Origin: Cupriavidus pauculus
GTDB taxonomy: Bacteria; Pseudomonadota; Gammaproteobacteria; Burkholderiales; Burkholderiaceae
Length of the DNA: 64,000 nt
Assembly (NCBI RefSeq): GCF_003854935.1
Contig: NZ_CP033969.1
Location: 1,550,001 to 1,614,000, forward strand
Reading direction: 5' to 3'
Shown: positions 1-9,498 of the stretch, piece after piece
How the letters are laid out: each line of letters opens with the position of its first letter
Numbering within the stretch: position 1 is the stretch's first letter
The notes under the pieces: generated by a model
What the model was told of the DNA's origin: nothing
Databases searched by the model: none
What the model saw: only the letters and a program-made list of their open reading frames with translations
Made by a program: the position numbers and the translations under genes

Positions 1-32
1 ACAAGCAGCGCGAAGAGCGCGCCGAAGCCTGA
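1..32 (+). CDS. C-terminal tail of an upstream gene (partial, probably sulfite reductase)
   Basis: The reading frame starting at base 3 reads KQREERAEA and stops at TGA 30-32, 12 bases before the DUF934 gene. In related Burkholderiales the gene before DUF934-cysH is the sulfite/nitrite reductase hemoprotein gene (cysI), so this is probably its end. That identity is inferred from gene order only; nine residues cannot prove it. Confidence 0.45.
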   Translation, partial: KQREERAEA

Positions 33-44
33 AAGAGACCGAAC

Positions 45-623
45 ATGGCAAAGATCATTCAACTGCAACGCGACGACGCAGGCCAATTCCGTCCCGTCAT
101 CGTCGAAGACCACTGGACCGTGCTGCGCGCCACCGACGAGCAGCCGCTGGACGCCGCGCGCATTGCCGCCGTGGCACAGGGCGCCGACGCCGTGCTGTTC
201 CCGCTGTCCGTGTGGAAGGACAACCAGGCGCTGCTGGCCGGCCGCGACAAGGCTGTCACCGGCGTGTGGCTGGCCCCCGAGGACGAACCCGCCGATGCGC
301 AGCCGCTGTTCGACCAGGTGTCGGTCGTCGCGGTCGACTTCCCGGTGTTCCGCGATGGCCGCGGCTTCTCGTCGGCCTACCTGCTGCGCACCCGCTACGG
401 CTGGACCGGCCAGCTCCGCGCCATCGGCGACGTGCTGCGCGATCAGCTCAACTTCATGAAGCGCTGCGGCTTTGACACGTTCGCCGTGCGCGCCGACAAG
501 AACATCGACGACGCGATCAAGGGCTTCACCGAGTTCACGGTGGCGTACCAGGCGTCGGTGGACGAGCCGCTGCCGCTGTTCCGCCGCGCCCGCGCCGACG
601 TGACCGCGCAAGGTTCGGCATGA
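45..623 (+). CDS. DUF934 family protein of the sulfate assimilation operon
   Basis: This 192-residue soluble protein has the character of the DUF934 family, which sits between the sulfite reductase gene and cysH in many proteobacteria. Its biochemical role is not established; an accessory role in sulfite or APS reduction is inferred from position. There is no signal peptide, membrane segment or obvious catalytic motif. The ATG at 45 has an AAAGAGA ribosome site about 6 bases upstream. Its stop overlaps the cysH start (ATGA, 620-623), which implies translational coupling and one operon with cysH, cysD and cysN. Confidence 0.85.
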   Translation: MAKIIQLQRDDAGQFRPVIVEDHWTVLRATDEQPLDAARIAAVAQGADAVLFPLSVWKDNQALLAGRDKAVTGVWLAPEDEPADAQPLFDQVSVVAVDFPVFRDGRGFSSAYLLRTRYGWTGQLRAIGDVLRDQLNFMKRCGFDTFAVRADKNIDDAIKGFTEFTVAYQASVDEPLPLFRRARADVTAQGSA

Positions 624-1426
624 GCACCATTTCCGAGATCCCCGTGGTCGACGGGGCCGCGCCCCAGGTGTCGTCGCTGCGCCCCCCAGCGCTGTGGACG
701 ATGCCGCTGTACATGGGCTCGGTCGAGGCGCTGGAAGCCAAGGAACGCGCGCTGGCCGAGCGGCTGGCGGGCATCGCCGGGCGTTTCTTCCGCGCGCGCT
801 TTGCCACGAGCCTGGCCGCCGAGGACATGGTGCTGACCGACGCGATCCTGCGCGGCACCGACGCCGTGCGCGCCGGCATCCGCGTGTTCACGCTGAACAC
901 GGGCCGCCTGCACGCCGAGACGCTGGCGGTGCTGGACGCCGTGCAGACCCGCTACGGCTACACGGTCGAGCAGTTCACGCCGGACCAGGAAGCGGTGGAC
1001 AACTACGTCCGCAAGCACGGCCTGAACGCGGTCTACGACAGCGTGGACCTGCGCAAGACCTGCTGCGGCATCCGCAAGGTGGAGCCGCTGAACCGCGCGC
1101 TGTCGCACGCCGACGCGTGGATGACTGGCCAGCGCCGCGAGCAGGCCGTGACGCGCGCCGAGCTGCCGTTCGAGGAACTGGACGAGGCGCGCGGCATCCC
1201 CAAGTTCAACCCGCTGGCCGACTGGACCGAGGCCGAGGTCTGGGCCTACCTGACGCGCCACGACGTGCCGGTCAACGCGCTGCACGCCAAGGGCTACCCG
1301 AGCATCGGCTGCGAGCCGTGCACGCGGGCCGTGAAGGCGGGCGAGGATGTGCGGGCGGGGCGCTGGTGGTGGGAGTCGAAGGACTCGAAAGAGTGCGGGC
1401 TCCACGAGCAGAACATCAAGCATTGA
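620..1426 (+). CDS. cysH: Adenylylsulfate (APS/PAPS) reductase CysH
   Basis: Reduces activated sulfate to sulfite with thioredoxin or glutathione as electron donor, in the cytoplasm. The 268-residue protein has the two cysteine pairs of the [4Fe-4S] type enzyme, Cys148-Cys149 in KTCCGIRK and Cys231/Cys234 in CEPC, and the catalytic C-terminal cysteine in KECGLH (Cys259). Enzymes with these pairs use APS directly, which agrees with the absence of an APS kinase (CysC) domain in the neighbouring CysN. It overlaps the DUF934 gene by four bases and is followed by cysD after 26 bases. Confidence 0.95.
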   Translation: MSTISEIPVVDGAAPQVSSLRPPALWTMPLYMGSVEALEAKERALAERLAGIAGRFFRARFATSLAAEDMVLTDAILRGTDAVRAGIRVFTLNTGRLHAETLAVLDAVQTRYGYTVEQFTPDQEAVDNYVRKHGLNAVYDSVDLRKTCCGIRKVEPLNRALSHADAWMTGQRREQAVTRAELPFEELDEARGIPKFNPLADWTEAEVWAYLTRHDVPVNALHAKGYPSIGCEPCTRAVKAGEDVRAGRWWWESKDSKECGLHEQNIKH

Positions 1427-1452
1427 ACGAATTACCAGAGGCCGATAACGAC

Positions 1453-2424
1453 ATGGGCATCATGAACGACATCGCAGACGCAGGCGTGGCCGCCAACGTG
1501 GAACACCTGCTGCAGGTCCAGAACGACCACCTCGACCGGCTGGAAGCCGAGTCGATCTACATCATCCGCGAGGTGGTGGCCGAGTGCCGCAACCCGGCGC
1601 TGCTGTTCTCGGGCGGCAAGGACTCGATCGTCATGCTGCACCTGGCGCTGAAGGCGTTCCGCCTGGGCGACCGCAAGGTGGAGCTGCCGTTCCCGCTGGT
1701 CCACATCGACACCGGCCACAACTACCCCGAGGTCATCGCCTTCCGCGACCAGCGCGTGGCGGAACTGGGCGCGCGGCTGGTGGTGGGCCATGTCGAGGAC
1801 TCCATCAAGCGCGGCACCGTGCGGCTGCGCAAGGAAACCGATTCGCGCAACGCCGCGCAGGCCGTGACGCTGCTGGAAACCATCGAGGCGCACAAGTTCG
1901 ACGCGCTGATGGGCGGTGCCCGCCGCGACGAGGAAAAGGCGCGCGCCAAGGAGCGGATCTTCTCGTTCCGCGACGAGTTCGGCCAGTGGGACCCGAAGGC
2001 CCAGCGCCCCGAGCTGTGGAGCCTGTACAACGCCCGCATGGCCGCCGGCGAGCAGATGCGCGTGTTCCCGATCTCGAACTGGACGGAACTGGACGTGTGG
2101 CAGTACATCGCCCGCGAGAACCTGGCGCTGCCGCCGATCTACTACGCGCACGAGCGCGAAGTGGTGCGCAAGAACGGCCTGCTGGTGCCCGTGACGCCGA
2201 TCACGCCCAAGCAGGACGGCGACGTCAGCGAGGTGCTGTCGGTCCGCTTCCGCACCGTGGGCGACATCAGCTGCACCTGCCCCGTGGCCAGCACCGCGGC
2301 CTCGCCGGTCGAGATCATCGCCGAGACGGCCGTGACCGAGATTACCGAGCGCGGCGCCACGCGGATGGACGACCAGACCAGCGAAGCGTCGATGGAACGC
2401 CGCAAGAAGGAAGGCTACTTCTAA
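1453..2424 (+). CDS. cysD: Sulfate adenylyltransferase subunit 2 CysD
   Basis: Small catalytic subunit of ATP sulfurylase, which forms APS from sulfate and ATP with CysN. The 323-residue protein has the PP-loop SGGKDS at residues 53-58 and ends in the family-typical RRKKEGYF. The open frame extends upstream inside cysH in another frame, but the start at ATG 1453 (MGIMND) has an AGAGG site about 11 bases before it; ATG 1462 is an alternative. Operonic with cysH upstream and cysN 25 bases downstream. Confidence 0.95.
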   Translation: MGIMNDIADAGVAANVEHLLQVQNDHLDRLEAESIYIIREVVAECRNPALLFSGGKDSIVMLHLALKAFRLGDRKVELPFPLVHIDTGHNYPEVIAFRDQRVAELGARLVVGHVEDSIKRGTVRLRKETDSRNAAQAVTLLETIEAHKFDALMGGARRDEEKARAKERIFSFRDEFGQWDPKAQRPELWSLYNARMAAGEQMRVFPISNWTELDVWQYIARENLALPPIYYAHEREVVRKNGLLVPVTPITPKQDGDVSEVLSVRFRTVGDISCTCPVASTAASPVEIIAETAVTEITERGATRMDDQTSEASMERRKKEGYF

Positions 2425-2449
2425 GCCGATGCCGCAGAGGAACACGAAC

Positions 2450-3754
2450 ATGTCTCAATATTCGCAACACCAGGGCCTGCTGCGCTTCATCACGGCGGGT
2501 TCCGTCGACGACGGCAAGAGCACGCTGATCGGCCGCCTGCTGTTCGACAGCAAGGCCGTGCTGTCCGACCAGTTGACCGCGCTGGCCAACGCTAAGAACA
2601 AGCGCACGGCTGGCGAGGAGATCGACTTCTCGCTGCTGACCGACGGCTTGGAGGCCGAGCGCGAGCAGGGCATCACGATTGACGTGGCGTACCGCTATTT
2701 CTCCACGGCGCGCCGCAAGTTCATCATCGCCGATACGCCGGGCCACGAGCAGTACACGCGCAACATGGTGACGGGCGCGTCGACGGCGCACGCGGCCATC
2801 GTGCTGGTGGACGCCACGCGCGTCACCGTGACCGGCGGCCGTGCCGAGCTGCTGGCGCAGACCAAGCGCCACTCGGCGATCCTGAAGCTGCTGGAGATCC
2901 AGCACGTGATCGTCGCCGTGAACAAGATGGACCTCGTGGAATACAGCGAGCAGCGCTTCAACGAGATCCGCGCCGCCTACGCCGAGCTGGCAAACCAGCT
3001 TGGCCTGAAGGACGTGGTCTACGTGCCGGTGTCGGCGCTGCGTGGCGACAACATCGTCCACGCCAGCGACGCCATGCCGTGGTACCAGGGCGAGCCGCTG
3101 CTGCCGCTGCTGGAGGCGCTGCCGGTGGAAGACGTGGCGCCCGAGGGCGACGCGGCGCTGCGCTTTCCGGTGCAACTGGTGGTGCGCCAGGACGGCGCCG
3201 CCGCTGACGACTTCCGCGGCTATGCCGGCCGCGTGGAAGCCGGCACGGTGCGCGTGGGCCAGAAGCTGCGCGTGCTGCCCGCCAACCGCGAGGCCGTGGT
3301 GGCCGAGGTGCTGACGCCGAACGGCGCGGCCGATTCGGCCAACGCCGGCGACACCATCACGGTGCGCCTGTCCGAGGACGTCGATGTGTCACGCGGTGAC
3401 ATGTTCGTGGCGGCCGACGCCACGGCGGCTTCGGCCAAGAAGCTGACGGCCGACCTGTGCTGGTTCGATGACGAATCGCTGAACCCGTCGCGCAAGTACG
3501 TGCTCAAGCACACCACGGCCAGCGTGTTCGCGCGCGTGTCGGCGGTGGATCGCGTGCTGGACGTGCACACGCTGTCGCACGAGACCGGCCGCCACGACAT
3601 CCGCCTGAACGACATCGGATCGGTGCAGCTGTCGCTGCAGAAGCCCATTGTCTGCGACACCTACGGCGACAACCCGGCCACGGGCGCCTTCGTGCTGATC
3701 GACGAGGCCACCAATCACACGGTGGCGGCGGGCATGATCCGTGCGTATGCCTGA
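2450..3754 (+). CDS. cysN: Sulfate adenylyltransferase subunit 1 CysN
   Basis: GTPase subunit of ATP sulfurylase that drives APS synthesis by CysD. The G1 loop GSVDDGKST lies at residues 17-25, followed by G3 DTPGHE and G4 NKMD, then the beta-barrel domains. At 434 residues it has no fused APS-kinase domain, so PAPS need not be made by this operon. ATG 2450 is chosen because AGAGGA lies 9 bases upstream; ATG 2429 is in frame but has no good ribosome site. Last sulfate activation gene, followed by cobA after 21 bases. Confidence 0.95.
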   Translation: MSQYSQHQGLLRFITAGSVDDGKSTLIGRLLFDSKAVLSDQLTALANAKNKRTAGEEIDFSLLTDGLEAEREQGITIDVAYRYFSTARRKFIIADTPGHEQYTRNMVTGASTAHAAIVLVDATRVTVTGGRAELLAQTKRHSAILKLLEIQHVIVAVNKMDLVEYSEQRFNEIRAAYAELANQLGLKDVVYVPVSALRGDNIVHASDAMPWYQGEPLLPLLEALPVEDVAPEGDAALRFPVQLVVRQDGAAADDFRGYAGRVEAGTVRVGQKLRVLPANREAVVAEVLTPNGAADSANAGDTITVRLSEDVDVSRGDMFVAADATAASAKKLTADLCWFDDESLNPSRKYVLKHTTASVFARVSAVDRVLDVHTLSHETGRHDIRLNDIGSVQLSLQKPIVCDTYGDNPATGAFVLIDEATNHTVAAGMIRAYA

Positions 3755-3775
3755 TATCGTCCCGAACGGACAGCA

Positions 3776-4567
3776 ATGGTAATGGTGGTGCAGATGAACA
3801 CGCGCAAGGCAACCTCGACCGGCAAGGTGTACCTGATTGGTGCAGGCCCCGGTGCGGCCGACCTCATTACGGTGCGCGGTGCCCGCTTGCTGGGCGAAGC
3901 CCAGGTCGTGCTGCACGACGCGCTGGTGTCGCCCGAGATGCTGGCCTGGTGCCCCCAGGCCGAGCTGATCGAGGTGGGCAAGCGCTGCGGGCAGCGCTCG
4001 ACGGCGCAGCTGTTCATCAACCGCCAGATTGTCGACCTGGCCGGCAAGTACGAGCGCGTGGTGCGGCTCAAGGGCGGCGACCCGATGCTGTTCGGCCGCG
4101 CCGACGAGGAACTGCAGGCGCTGGAGGCCGCGGGCATCGCGTACGAGGTGGTGCCCGGCATCACGGCGGCGCTGGCCGCCGCCAGCGCCATCGCCCGGCC
4201 GCTGACCCGGCGCGGCGTGTCGCGCAGCGTGGCATTCGCCACCCAGGCCAAGGCTGCCGATGCAGTGGACGTCGAGGCCGACGTCAAGGCCGACACCATC
4301 GTCTACTACATGGGCCGGGACCAGGCCGCCAACATCGCCGCCCAGCTCATCGCGCGTGGCAAGCCGGCGTCCACGCCTGCCTGGGTGGTGGAAGCCGCCA
4401 CCACGCCGCGCCAGCGCAGCCACCAGTTCACGCTGCGCGAGATGGCCGCCGGCGAGGCCGCGCGCTGGATGGACCCGGTGCAGCCCAGCCTGCTGATGAT
4501 CGGCGAGGCCCTGGGGACCCGCGCGACCGAGGTGGCGGAAACGGTAGCGGTGGACCGGGCGGCGTAA
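3776..4567 (+). CDS. cobA: Uroporphyrinogen-III C-methyltransferase (siroheme)
   Basis: SAM-dependent methylation of uroporphyrinogen III to precorrin-2, the first step to siroheme, the cofactor of sulfite reductase; this explains its place after cysN. The tetrapyrrole methylase fold shows LIGAGPGAADL near the N-terminus, VRLKGGDPMLFGR and VVPGITAALAAAS. It lacks the CysG dehydrogenase/chelatase half, so a separate chelatase is needed, perhaps the CbiX-like protein next door. Start is uncertain: ATG 3776 gives 263 residues, ATG 3794 (MNTRKA) gives 257. Confidence 0.92.
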   Translation: MVMVVQMNTRKATSTGKVYLIGAGPGAADLITVRGARLLGEAQVVLHDALVSPEMLAWCPQAELIEVGKRCGQRSTAQLFINRQIVDLAGKYERVVRLKGGDPMLFGRADEELQALEAAGIAYEVVPGITAALAAASAIARPLTRRGVSRSVAFATQAKAADAVDVEADVKADTIVYYMGRDQAANIAAQLIARGKPASTPAWVVEAATTPRQRSHQFTLREMAAGEAARWMDPVQPSLLMIGEALGTRATEVAETVAVDRAA

Positions 4568-4588
4568 CGCCGCCACGGCGGTAAAACA

Positions 4589-4617
4589 AAAAAGGCCAGG
4601 GGAATCCTGGCCTTTTT
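4589..4617. terminator. Bidirectional rho-independent terminator between cobA and cbiX
   Basis: A 12-bp perfect stem (4589-4600 with 4606-4617) has a 5-base loop. An A-run on one side and a T-run on the other let it end transcription from both directions. It lies between the converging cobA and cbiX genes. Confidence 0.9.
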
Positions 4618-4650
4618 GCTTGCTGGGGCTCGCTGCGGCGTGCGGGATGG

Positions 4651-5040
4651 CTAGGGTTGCGCCCCGTTGCCGGGAGAGACGGCCTGCGCGCAGTAGGCCG
4701 CCATCGCGTCGACCACCACATCGGCCTCGCCCACCGCCGTGGCCACGCCGATATCCACGCCCGGATGGCGCGCCCGGCATTCCTCGACCAGCAGCGGGAA
4801 ATCGCGCCGCAGATGCCCGCCCTGGCCCAGGAACACGGGCACCACCGTCACCGCGTCGATGCCCTCGGCAGCCAGCGCGTCGATGGCCTCCGCCAGCGAC
4901 GGCGCCATCAGCTCCAGGAAGGCCAGCCGCACCACGCAATCGGGCCGCAGTGCCGACAGCCTGGCATGCAGCCGGTCGAACGGCTCGCGCCAGCGCGGGT
5001 CGCGCGCGCCGTGGCCAAAGAGGACGATGGCTTGCCGCAT
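4651..5040 (-). CDS. cbiX: Small CbiX-type sirohydrochlorin chelatase
   Basis: A 129-residue single-domain protein starting MRQAIVLFGHGARDP, the N-terminal signature with metal-binding His of the short CbiX/SirB chelatases that insert Fe or Co into sirohydrochlorin. FLELMAPSLAEAID and VVPVFLGQGGHLRRD match the remaining conserved blocks, including a second His. It ends in GNGAQP. The neighbouring cobA makes precorrin-2, so a siroheme role is likely; metal preference cannot be read from sequence. It lies 5 bases downstream of lptG on the same strand. Confidence 0.85.
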   Translation of the reverse strand: MRQAIVLFGHGARDPRWREPFDRLHARLSALRPDCVVRLAFLELMAPSLAEAIDALAAEGIDAVTVVPVFLGQGGHLRRDFPLLVEECRARHPGVDIGVATAVGEADVVVDAMAAYCAQAVSPGNGAQP

Positions 5041-5045
5041 GGCGC

Positions 5046-6215
5046 TCAGTGCCGGTCGACCCAGCGCAGCGACGTCAGCGCGATGGTCAAGTACAGCGTG
5101 CCCGGCACCAGCGCCGAGACAATCGGCGGCCAGGTGTGCAGCAGGCCGACGTGCGAGAACAGCGTGTTCGCCAGGTGGAACGACAGCCCCAGCATGATGC
5201 CGCCGAACACCTTGACGCCCACCGCGCCGGCGCGCGCGTGCAGGTAGGCGAAGGGCAGGGCCAGCGCCACCATCACGAACAGCGTCAGCGGATAGACCAC
5301 CTTCTTCCAGAACGCGATCTCGTAGCGCTGTGTGTCCTGCTTGTTGTCGCGCAGGTGGCGGATGTAGCGGAACAGGTCCAGCGTCGACATCCGCTCGGGC
5401 GTCACCAGCAGCACCGACAGGATCTGCGGCGTCAGCTCGGAATGCATGACCATGTTCGGGAACAGCGCCTGCTCGGCCCGGAAATCGGGCGCCAGCGCGT
5501 CGCGCTTGGCCGGGGCGGGCGCCGCCGCGCCGTCGCGCAGTTCCACGAAGCGCGTCTCGTTGACGTCGTTCAACTGCCATTGCTGGCCGCCCTGGTAGCG
5601 CCCTTCCTTGGCCACGCGGATCACGCGCAGGCGGTAGTCCTGGTCGAACTCGTAGATCGTGATGCCGTTGATCGTCTGGTCCGGGCGCAGACCCTGGACG
5701 TTGACGAAACGTGTGATCTCGCCGCCACCCGCGGACGTATCGCGGTCGCGGTCCTTGACCCAGACGCCCGAGCGGAAGCCGGACGATACCGTCGCGCCAA
5801 TCGCCTGCAGCTTGATCTTCTGCGCGTATTGCTCGGCCGCCGGGCCAATGAATTCGCCGAACACGAACGTGACCAGCGCCAGCGGCACGGCGAGCTTGAA
5901 CAGCGAGAACAGCGCCTGGCGCGTGTTCAGCCCGGCCACGCGGAAGATCGTGAACTCGGACTGGCTGGCAAGCTGCGAAAACACGTAGATGGCGCTGATC
6001 AGCACCGCGATGGGCAGCACCTCGTAGACGCGCGTGGGCGCCTGCAGCATGACGTGGAAGAACGCCACCAGCGACGTATAGCCGCCCTGCACGCTTTCCA
6101 GCTCGTTGAGCATGTCGAAGAAGATGAACAGCGACAGCACCGCGAACAGGATGAACGCGAAGACGCCGTAGATCAGCCGCGCAAAATAGCGCTCGTAGAC
6201 GGCCAGCACCCTCAT
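5046..6215 (-). CDS. lptG: LPS export permease LptG
   Basis: Inner-membrane permease of the LptB2FG transporter that extracts lipopolysaccharide from the inner membrane. The 389-residue protein has the YjgP/YjgQ layout: N-terminal helices (about residues 12-30, 60-80, 100-120), a periplasmic beta-jellyroll middle, and three C-terminal helices. The start at 6215 ([11 protein letters not shown]) overlaps the lptF stop as ATGA; a longer upstream frame is a shadow inside lptF. Confidence 0.93.
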   Translation of the reverse strand: MRVLAVYERYFARLIYGVFAFILFAVLSLFIFFDMLNELESVQGGYTSLVAFFHVMLQAPTRVYEVLPIAVLISAIYVFSQLASQSEFTIFRVAGLNTRQALFSLFKLAVPLALVTFVFGEFIGPAAEQYAQKIKLQAIGATVSSGFRSGVWVKDRDRDTSAGGGEITRFVNVQGLRPDQTINGITIYEFDQDYRLRVIRVAKEGRYQGGQQWQLNDVNETRFVELRDGAAAPAPAKRDALAPDFRAEQALFPNMVMHSELTPQILSVLLVTPERMSTLDLFRYIRHLRDNKQDTQRYEIAFWKKVVYPLTLFVMVALALPFAYLHARAGAVGVKVFGGIMLGLSFHLANTLFSHVGLLHTWPPIVSALVPGTLYLTIALTSLRWVDRH

Positions 6216-7339
6216 GCCTGGCCCCCGGCATTGCCATTGGCCTTGCGCTTGAGGCCGAACACGGCCCGCCAGCCGCCCAGGCTGCGGTTCTGCCGGTAGC
6301 GGAACAGCATCAGCGCGCACAGGAACACCAGCACGTGCAGCGGGATCAGCGCCATCCAGAACGAGAGCGACCCCGACCGCACCCAGGCCTGCGCCAGGTT
6401 GATCGTGTTGCTGTAGGTCAGGTAGATCAGCACAGCGAACACCAGCGGCGTGTAGCGGCCAAGCCGCGGGTTCACGTAGGCCAGCGGGATGGCGATCATC
6501 ACGAAGTTGAAGGCCAGGATCGGCAGCGACACGCGCCAGAGCAGCTCGGCCATGTTGTCGCGGGTGGGGTTGCGGAGCAGATCTATGGTGTCGCGGCTCT
6601 TGGCGGGCAGGTCGGCCTCGGTCTCGGGCGGCTTGTTGTCGACCTTGACCGCGTACTTATCGAATTCCAGGATCCGATAGTTGAGCTGGCCCGGCACGCC
6701 GGCGTAGCGCCGGCCGTTCTCCATGACCACCAGGCGGTCGCCGTTGGGCTGGGTCTCGAACTGGCCCTGGTGCGACAGCGCCACGCCGATCTTGCCGGCC
6801 TCGGAATTGGCCACGAACACGTTGCGGGCGTGCTTCATGTCGGCGTCGATGCCCTCGATGAACAGCACGTAGTTGCCGTTGGCGGGCTCGATGAAGCGGC
6901 CCGAGGCGATCATCGACAGCACGCCGCGCTGCTGGAACCGGTCCCGGAACAGCGCGCTCTGCTGGTTGGCCCACGGCCAGGCGAACATGCCCAGCAGCAG
7001 CGCCATGATGAAGAACGGGGTGGCGAACTGCAGCACCGGCTTGACCAGGTCGCGCAGCGAGATGCCGGCCGAGAACCACACCACCATCTCCGAATCCTTG
7101 TACCAGCGGGTCAGGACGATCAGGGTGGAGATGAACAGCGTGGCCGACAGCAGGATCGACAGGTAGCCAATGGTGGCCAGGCCGATCAGCATCAGCACGT
7201 CGTTGGGGCTGGCCTTGCCGTTGGCGGCCATGCCCAGGATGCGGATCACGAGCGACGTGAGCATGAACGTCAGCATCACCAGGAACACCGCACCGGCGGT
7301 GTAGGCAAGCTCGCGTCGCAGGGCTTGTTGAAAAATCAT
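6212..7339 (-). CDS. lptF: LPS export permease LptF
   Basis: Partner permease of LptG. The 375-residue protein starts [19 protein letters not shown], with family-typical transmembrane segments at both ends and a periplasmic domain between (including [16 protein letters not shown]). Its gene is divergent from pepA, a common arrangement in proteobacteria. The last four bases overlap lptG. The C-terminal tail [14 protein letters not shown] is low-complexity. Confidence 0.93.
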   Translation of the reverse strand: MIFQQALRRELAYTAGAVFLVMLTFMLTSLVIRILGMAANGKASPNDVLMLIGLATIGYLSILLSATLFISTLIVLTRWYKDSEMVVWFSAGISLRDLVKPVLQFATPFFIMALLLGMFAWPWANQQSALFRDRFQQRGVLSMIASGRFIEPANGNYVLFIEGIDADMKHARNVFVANSEAGKIGVALSHQGQFETQPNGDRLVVMENGRRYAGVPGQLNYRILEFDKYAVKVDNKPPETEADLPAKSRDTIDLLRNPTRDNMAELLWRVSLPILAFNFVMIAIPLAYVNPRLGRYTPLVFAVLIYLTYSNTINLAQAWVRSGSLSFWMALIPLHVLVFLCALMLFRYRQNRSLGGWRAVFGLKRKANGNAGGQA

Positions 7340-7503
7340 GCGCCAATCGCTTCCGGCTTCCGGCCGGAGCGGGCGATGTGCCGGGGCCGAGGGACTGGCA
7401 GGACCGCGGGCTGTCAGCTTGCAGGATCGGCGGCGGCAGATCGCGGATGAAAATCGCGGATAATGGGGGCTTTCTTTTCGACGAGCCCCTGGAAGGAAGC
7501 GCG

Positions 7504-9036
7504 ATGGAATTTAGCACAAAAGCCCTGGATCTGAGCAAAGCCGGCCAAAATGGTTTCCTGGCCACCAAGACCGACTGCCTGGTGGTGGGCCTGTTCGAGG
7601 GCCAGAACCTTGCCGACGTGGCCAAGGCGCTGGACGTGGCCACCAAGGGGCTGGTGGCGCGTCTGGTGCGCCAGGGCGACTTCGAAGGCAAGCGCGGCAC
7701 CCAGTTGATGCTGCACGAGGTGGCCGGCATTGGGGCCGCCCGCGTGCTGCTGGTGGGCCTGGGCAAGGAGGCCGAGTTCAGCGACCGCGCCTTTGCCGAA
7801 GCCGTGCGCACCGCCATGCGTGCGCTGGGCAGCACGCGCGCCGCCACGGCGCTGTGGTGCCTGGCACAGCAGGTGCCGCCCCAGCGCGACATGACCTGGG
7901 GCGTGATCACGACGATCACCATCGTGCGCGAGGCCGGCTACCGCCTGCTGGAGCGCCATCCCGAACTCAAGCGCCCGGCCAAGGGCGCCGGCACGGCCGA
8001 CAAGCCCACGCTGCGCCGGATCGTGCTGGCCGTGGACGTGGCCGACGGCAAGGCCGCCACCCAGGCCGTGGTGCGCGGCACCGCCATCGCCAACGGCATG
8101 GAACTGACGCGCGACCTGGGCAACCTGCCGTCGAACATCTGCACGCCGACCTACCTGGCCAATACCGCGCGCGGCATCGCCAAGCGCCACAAGCTCAAGG
8201 TGGAGATCCTGGGCCGCAAGCAGATCGAGGCCCTGAACATGGGCGCCTTCCTGGCCGTGACCAAGGGCAGCGTCGAGCCGCCGCAGTTCATCGTGCTGCG
8301 CTACGACGGTGCCAGCGCCAAGGCGGCGCCGGTGGTGCTGGTGGGCAAGGGCATCACGTTCGACACTGGCGGCATCTCGCTGAAGCCGGGCGAGGGCATG
8401 GACGAGATGAAGTACGACATGTGCGGCGCCGCGTCGGTGCTGGGCACCATCCAGGCCGTGGCCGAGATGGGCCTGAAGCTGAACGTGATTGCCGTGGTGC
8501 CCACCTGCGAGAACATGCCGGCCGGCAACGCCACCAAGCCGGGCGACGTGGTGGTCAGCATGTCGGGCCAGACTATCGAGATCCTGAACACGGACGCCGA
8601 GGGCCGCCTGATCCTGTGTGACGCGCTGACCTACGTGGAACGCTTCAAGCCGGCCGCCGTGGTCGACGTGGCCACGCTGACCGGCGCCTGCATCATCGCG
8701 CTGGGCCACGTGAACAGCGGCCTGTACGCGCGCAGCGACATGCTGGCCGACCAGTTGCTGGACGCCGGCCGCAAGGCCATGGACACCGCCTGGCGCATGC
8801 CGCTGGACGACGACTACCAGGACCAGCTCAAGTCGAACTTTGCCGACATGGCCAACATCGGCGGCCGTCCGGCGGGCAGCGTGACCGCGGCCTGCTTCCT
8901 GGCGCGCTACACCGAGAAGTACGACTGGGCCCACCTGGACATCGCCGGCACCGCCTGGAAGAGCGGCGCGGCCAAGGGCGCCACGGGCCGCCCGGTGCCG
9001 CTGCTGACGCAGTTCCTGATGGACCGCGCCGCGTAA
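7504..9036 (+). CDS. pepA: Leucyl aminopeptidase (M17)
   Basis: Cytoplasmic di-zinc/manganese aminopeptidase that removes N-terminal residues; E. coli PepA also binds DNA in Xer recombination. The 510-residue protein has the M17 metal-binding blocks: [30 protein letters not shown] and the signature [11 protein letters not shown] 7504 is chosen over an upstream in-frame start because GGAAGGA lies about 6 bases before it. The 164-bp divergent spacer to lptF holds a GATAAT at 7459-7464 that could be a -10, without a clear -35. holC follows. Confidence 0.95.
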   Translation: MEFSTKALDLSKAGQNGFLATKTDCLVVGLFEGQNLADVAKALDVATKGLVARLVRQGDFEGKRGTQLMLHEVAGIGAARVLLVGLGKEAEFSDRAFAEAVRTAMRALGSTRAATALWCLAQQVPPQRDMTWGVITTITIVREAGYRLLERHPELKRPAKGAGTADKPTLRRIVLAVDVADGKAATQAVVRGTAIANGMELTRDLGNLPSNICTPTYLANTARGIAKRHKLKVEILGRKQIEALNMGAFLAVTKGSVEPPQFIVLRYDGASAKAAPVVLVGKGITFDTGGISLKPGEGMDEMKYDMCGAASVLGTIQAVAEMGLKLNVIAVVPTCENMPAGNATKPGDVVVSMSGQTIEILNTDAEGRLILCDALTYVERFKPAAVVDVATLTGACIIALGHVNSGLYARSDMLADQLLDAGRKAMDTAWRMPLDDDYQDQLKSNFADMANIGGRPAGSVTAACFLARYTEKYDWAHLDIAGTAWKSGAAKGATGRPVPLLTQFLMDRAA

Positions 9037-9063
9037 GCGGCCGACAGGGCAAGGCAGCCATCC

Positions 9064-9498
9064 ATGACGCGCATCGACTTCCACAGCAACGTGCCGGATA
9101 CGCTGGCCTACGTCTGCCGCCTGGTCCGCAAGGCGTACGGCGCCGGGCAGAAGGTCGTGGTCTACGGCGCGCCCCAGCAGCTGGGGCAGCTCGACGCGCG
9201 GCTGTGGTCGTTCTCGCCGCTCGACTTCCTGCCGCACTGCGGGCTGGACAGCCCCAATGCGGCGGTGACGCCGATCATCCTGGCGGCCACGCTGGACCAG
9301 GTGCCGCACCACCAGTTGCTGGTGAACATCGCGGCGGAAGCCCCGCCGCAGTTCGCCAGCTTCGAGCGGCTGATCGAGGTGGTCGGCGCGACGCCGGACG
9401 CCCGCGACGCCGGCCGCGAACGCTATCGCTTCTACCGTGAGCGCGGCTACCCGCTCACGCACCATGACATCGGGCAGGCCAAGGGAGAATCGGCATGA
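9064..9498 (+). CDS. holC: DNA polymerase III chi subunit HolC
   Basis: Clamp-loader-associated subunit linking the replisome to SSB. The 144-residue protein begins MTRIDFHSNVPDTLAYVCRL and keeps the family blocks around KVVVYG, LDFLPH and LLVNIA. The pepA-holC order is conserved in many proteobacteria. It lies 27 bases after pepA and overlaps the next gene by ATGA (9495-9498). Confidence 0.93.
   Translation: MTRIDFHSNVPDTLAYVCRLVRKAYGAGQKVVVYGAPQQLGQLDARLWSFSPLDFLPHCGLDSPNAAVTPIILAATLDQVPHHQLLVNIAAEAPPQFASFERLIEVVGATPDARDAGRERYRFYRERGYPLTHHDIGQAKGESA

Noticed and set aside
7414-9465. 683-codon minus-strand open frame across pepA and holC
   Set aside because: Antisense shadow with His/Ala/Gly-rich translation; pepA and holC are certain on the plus strand.
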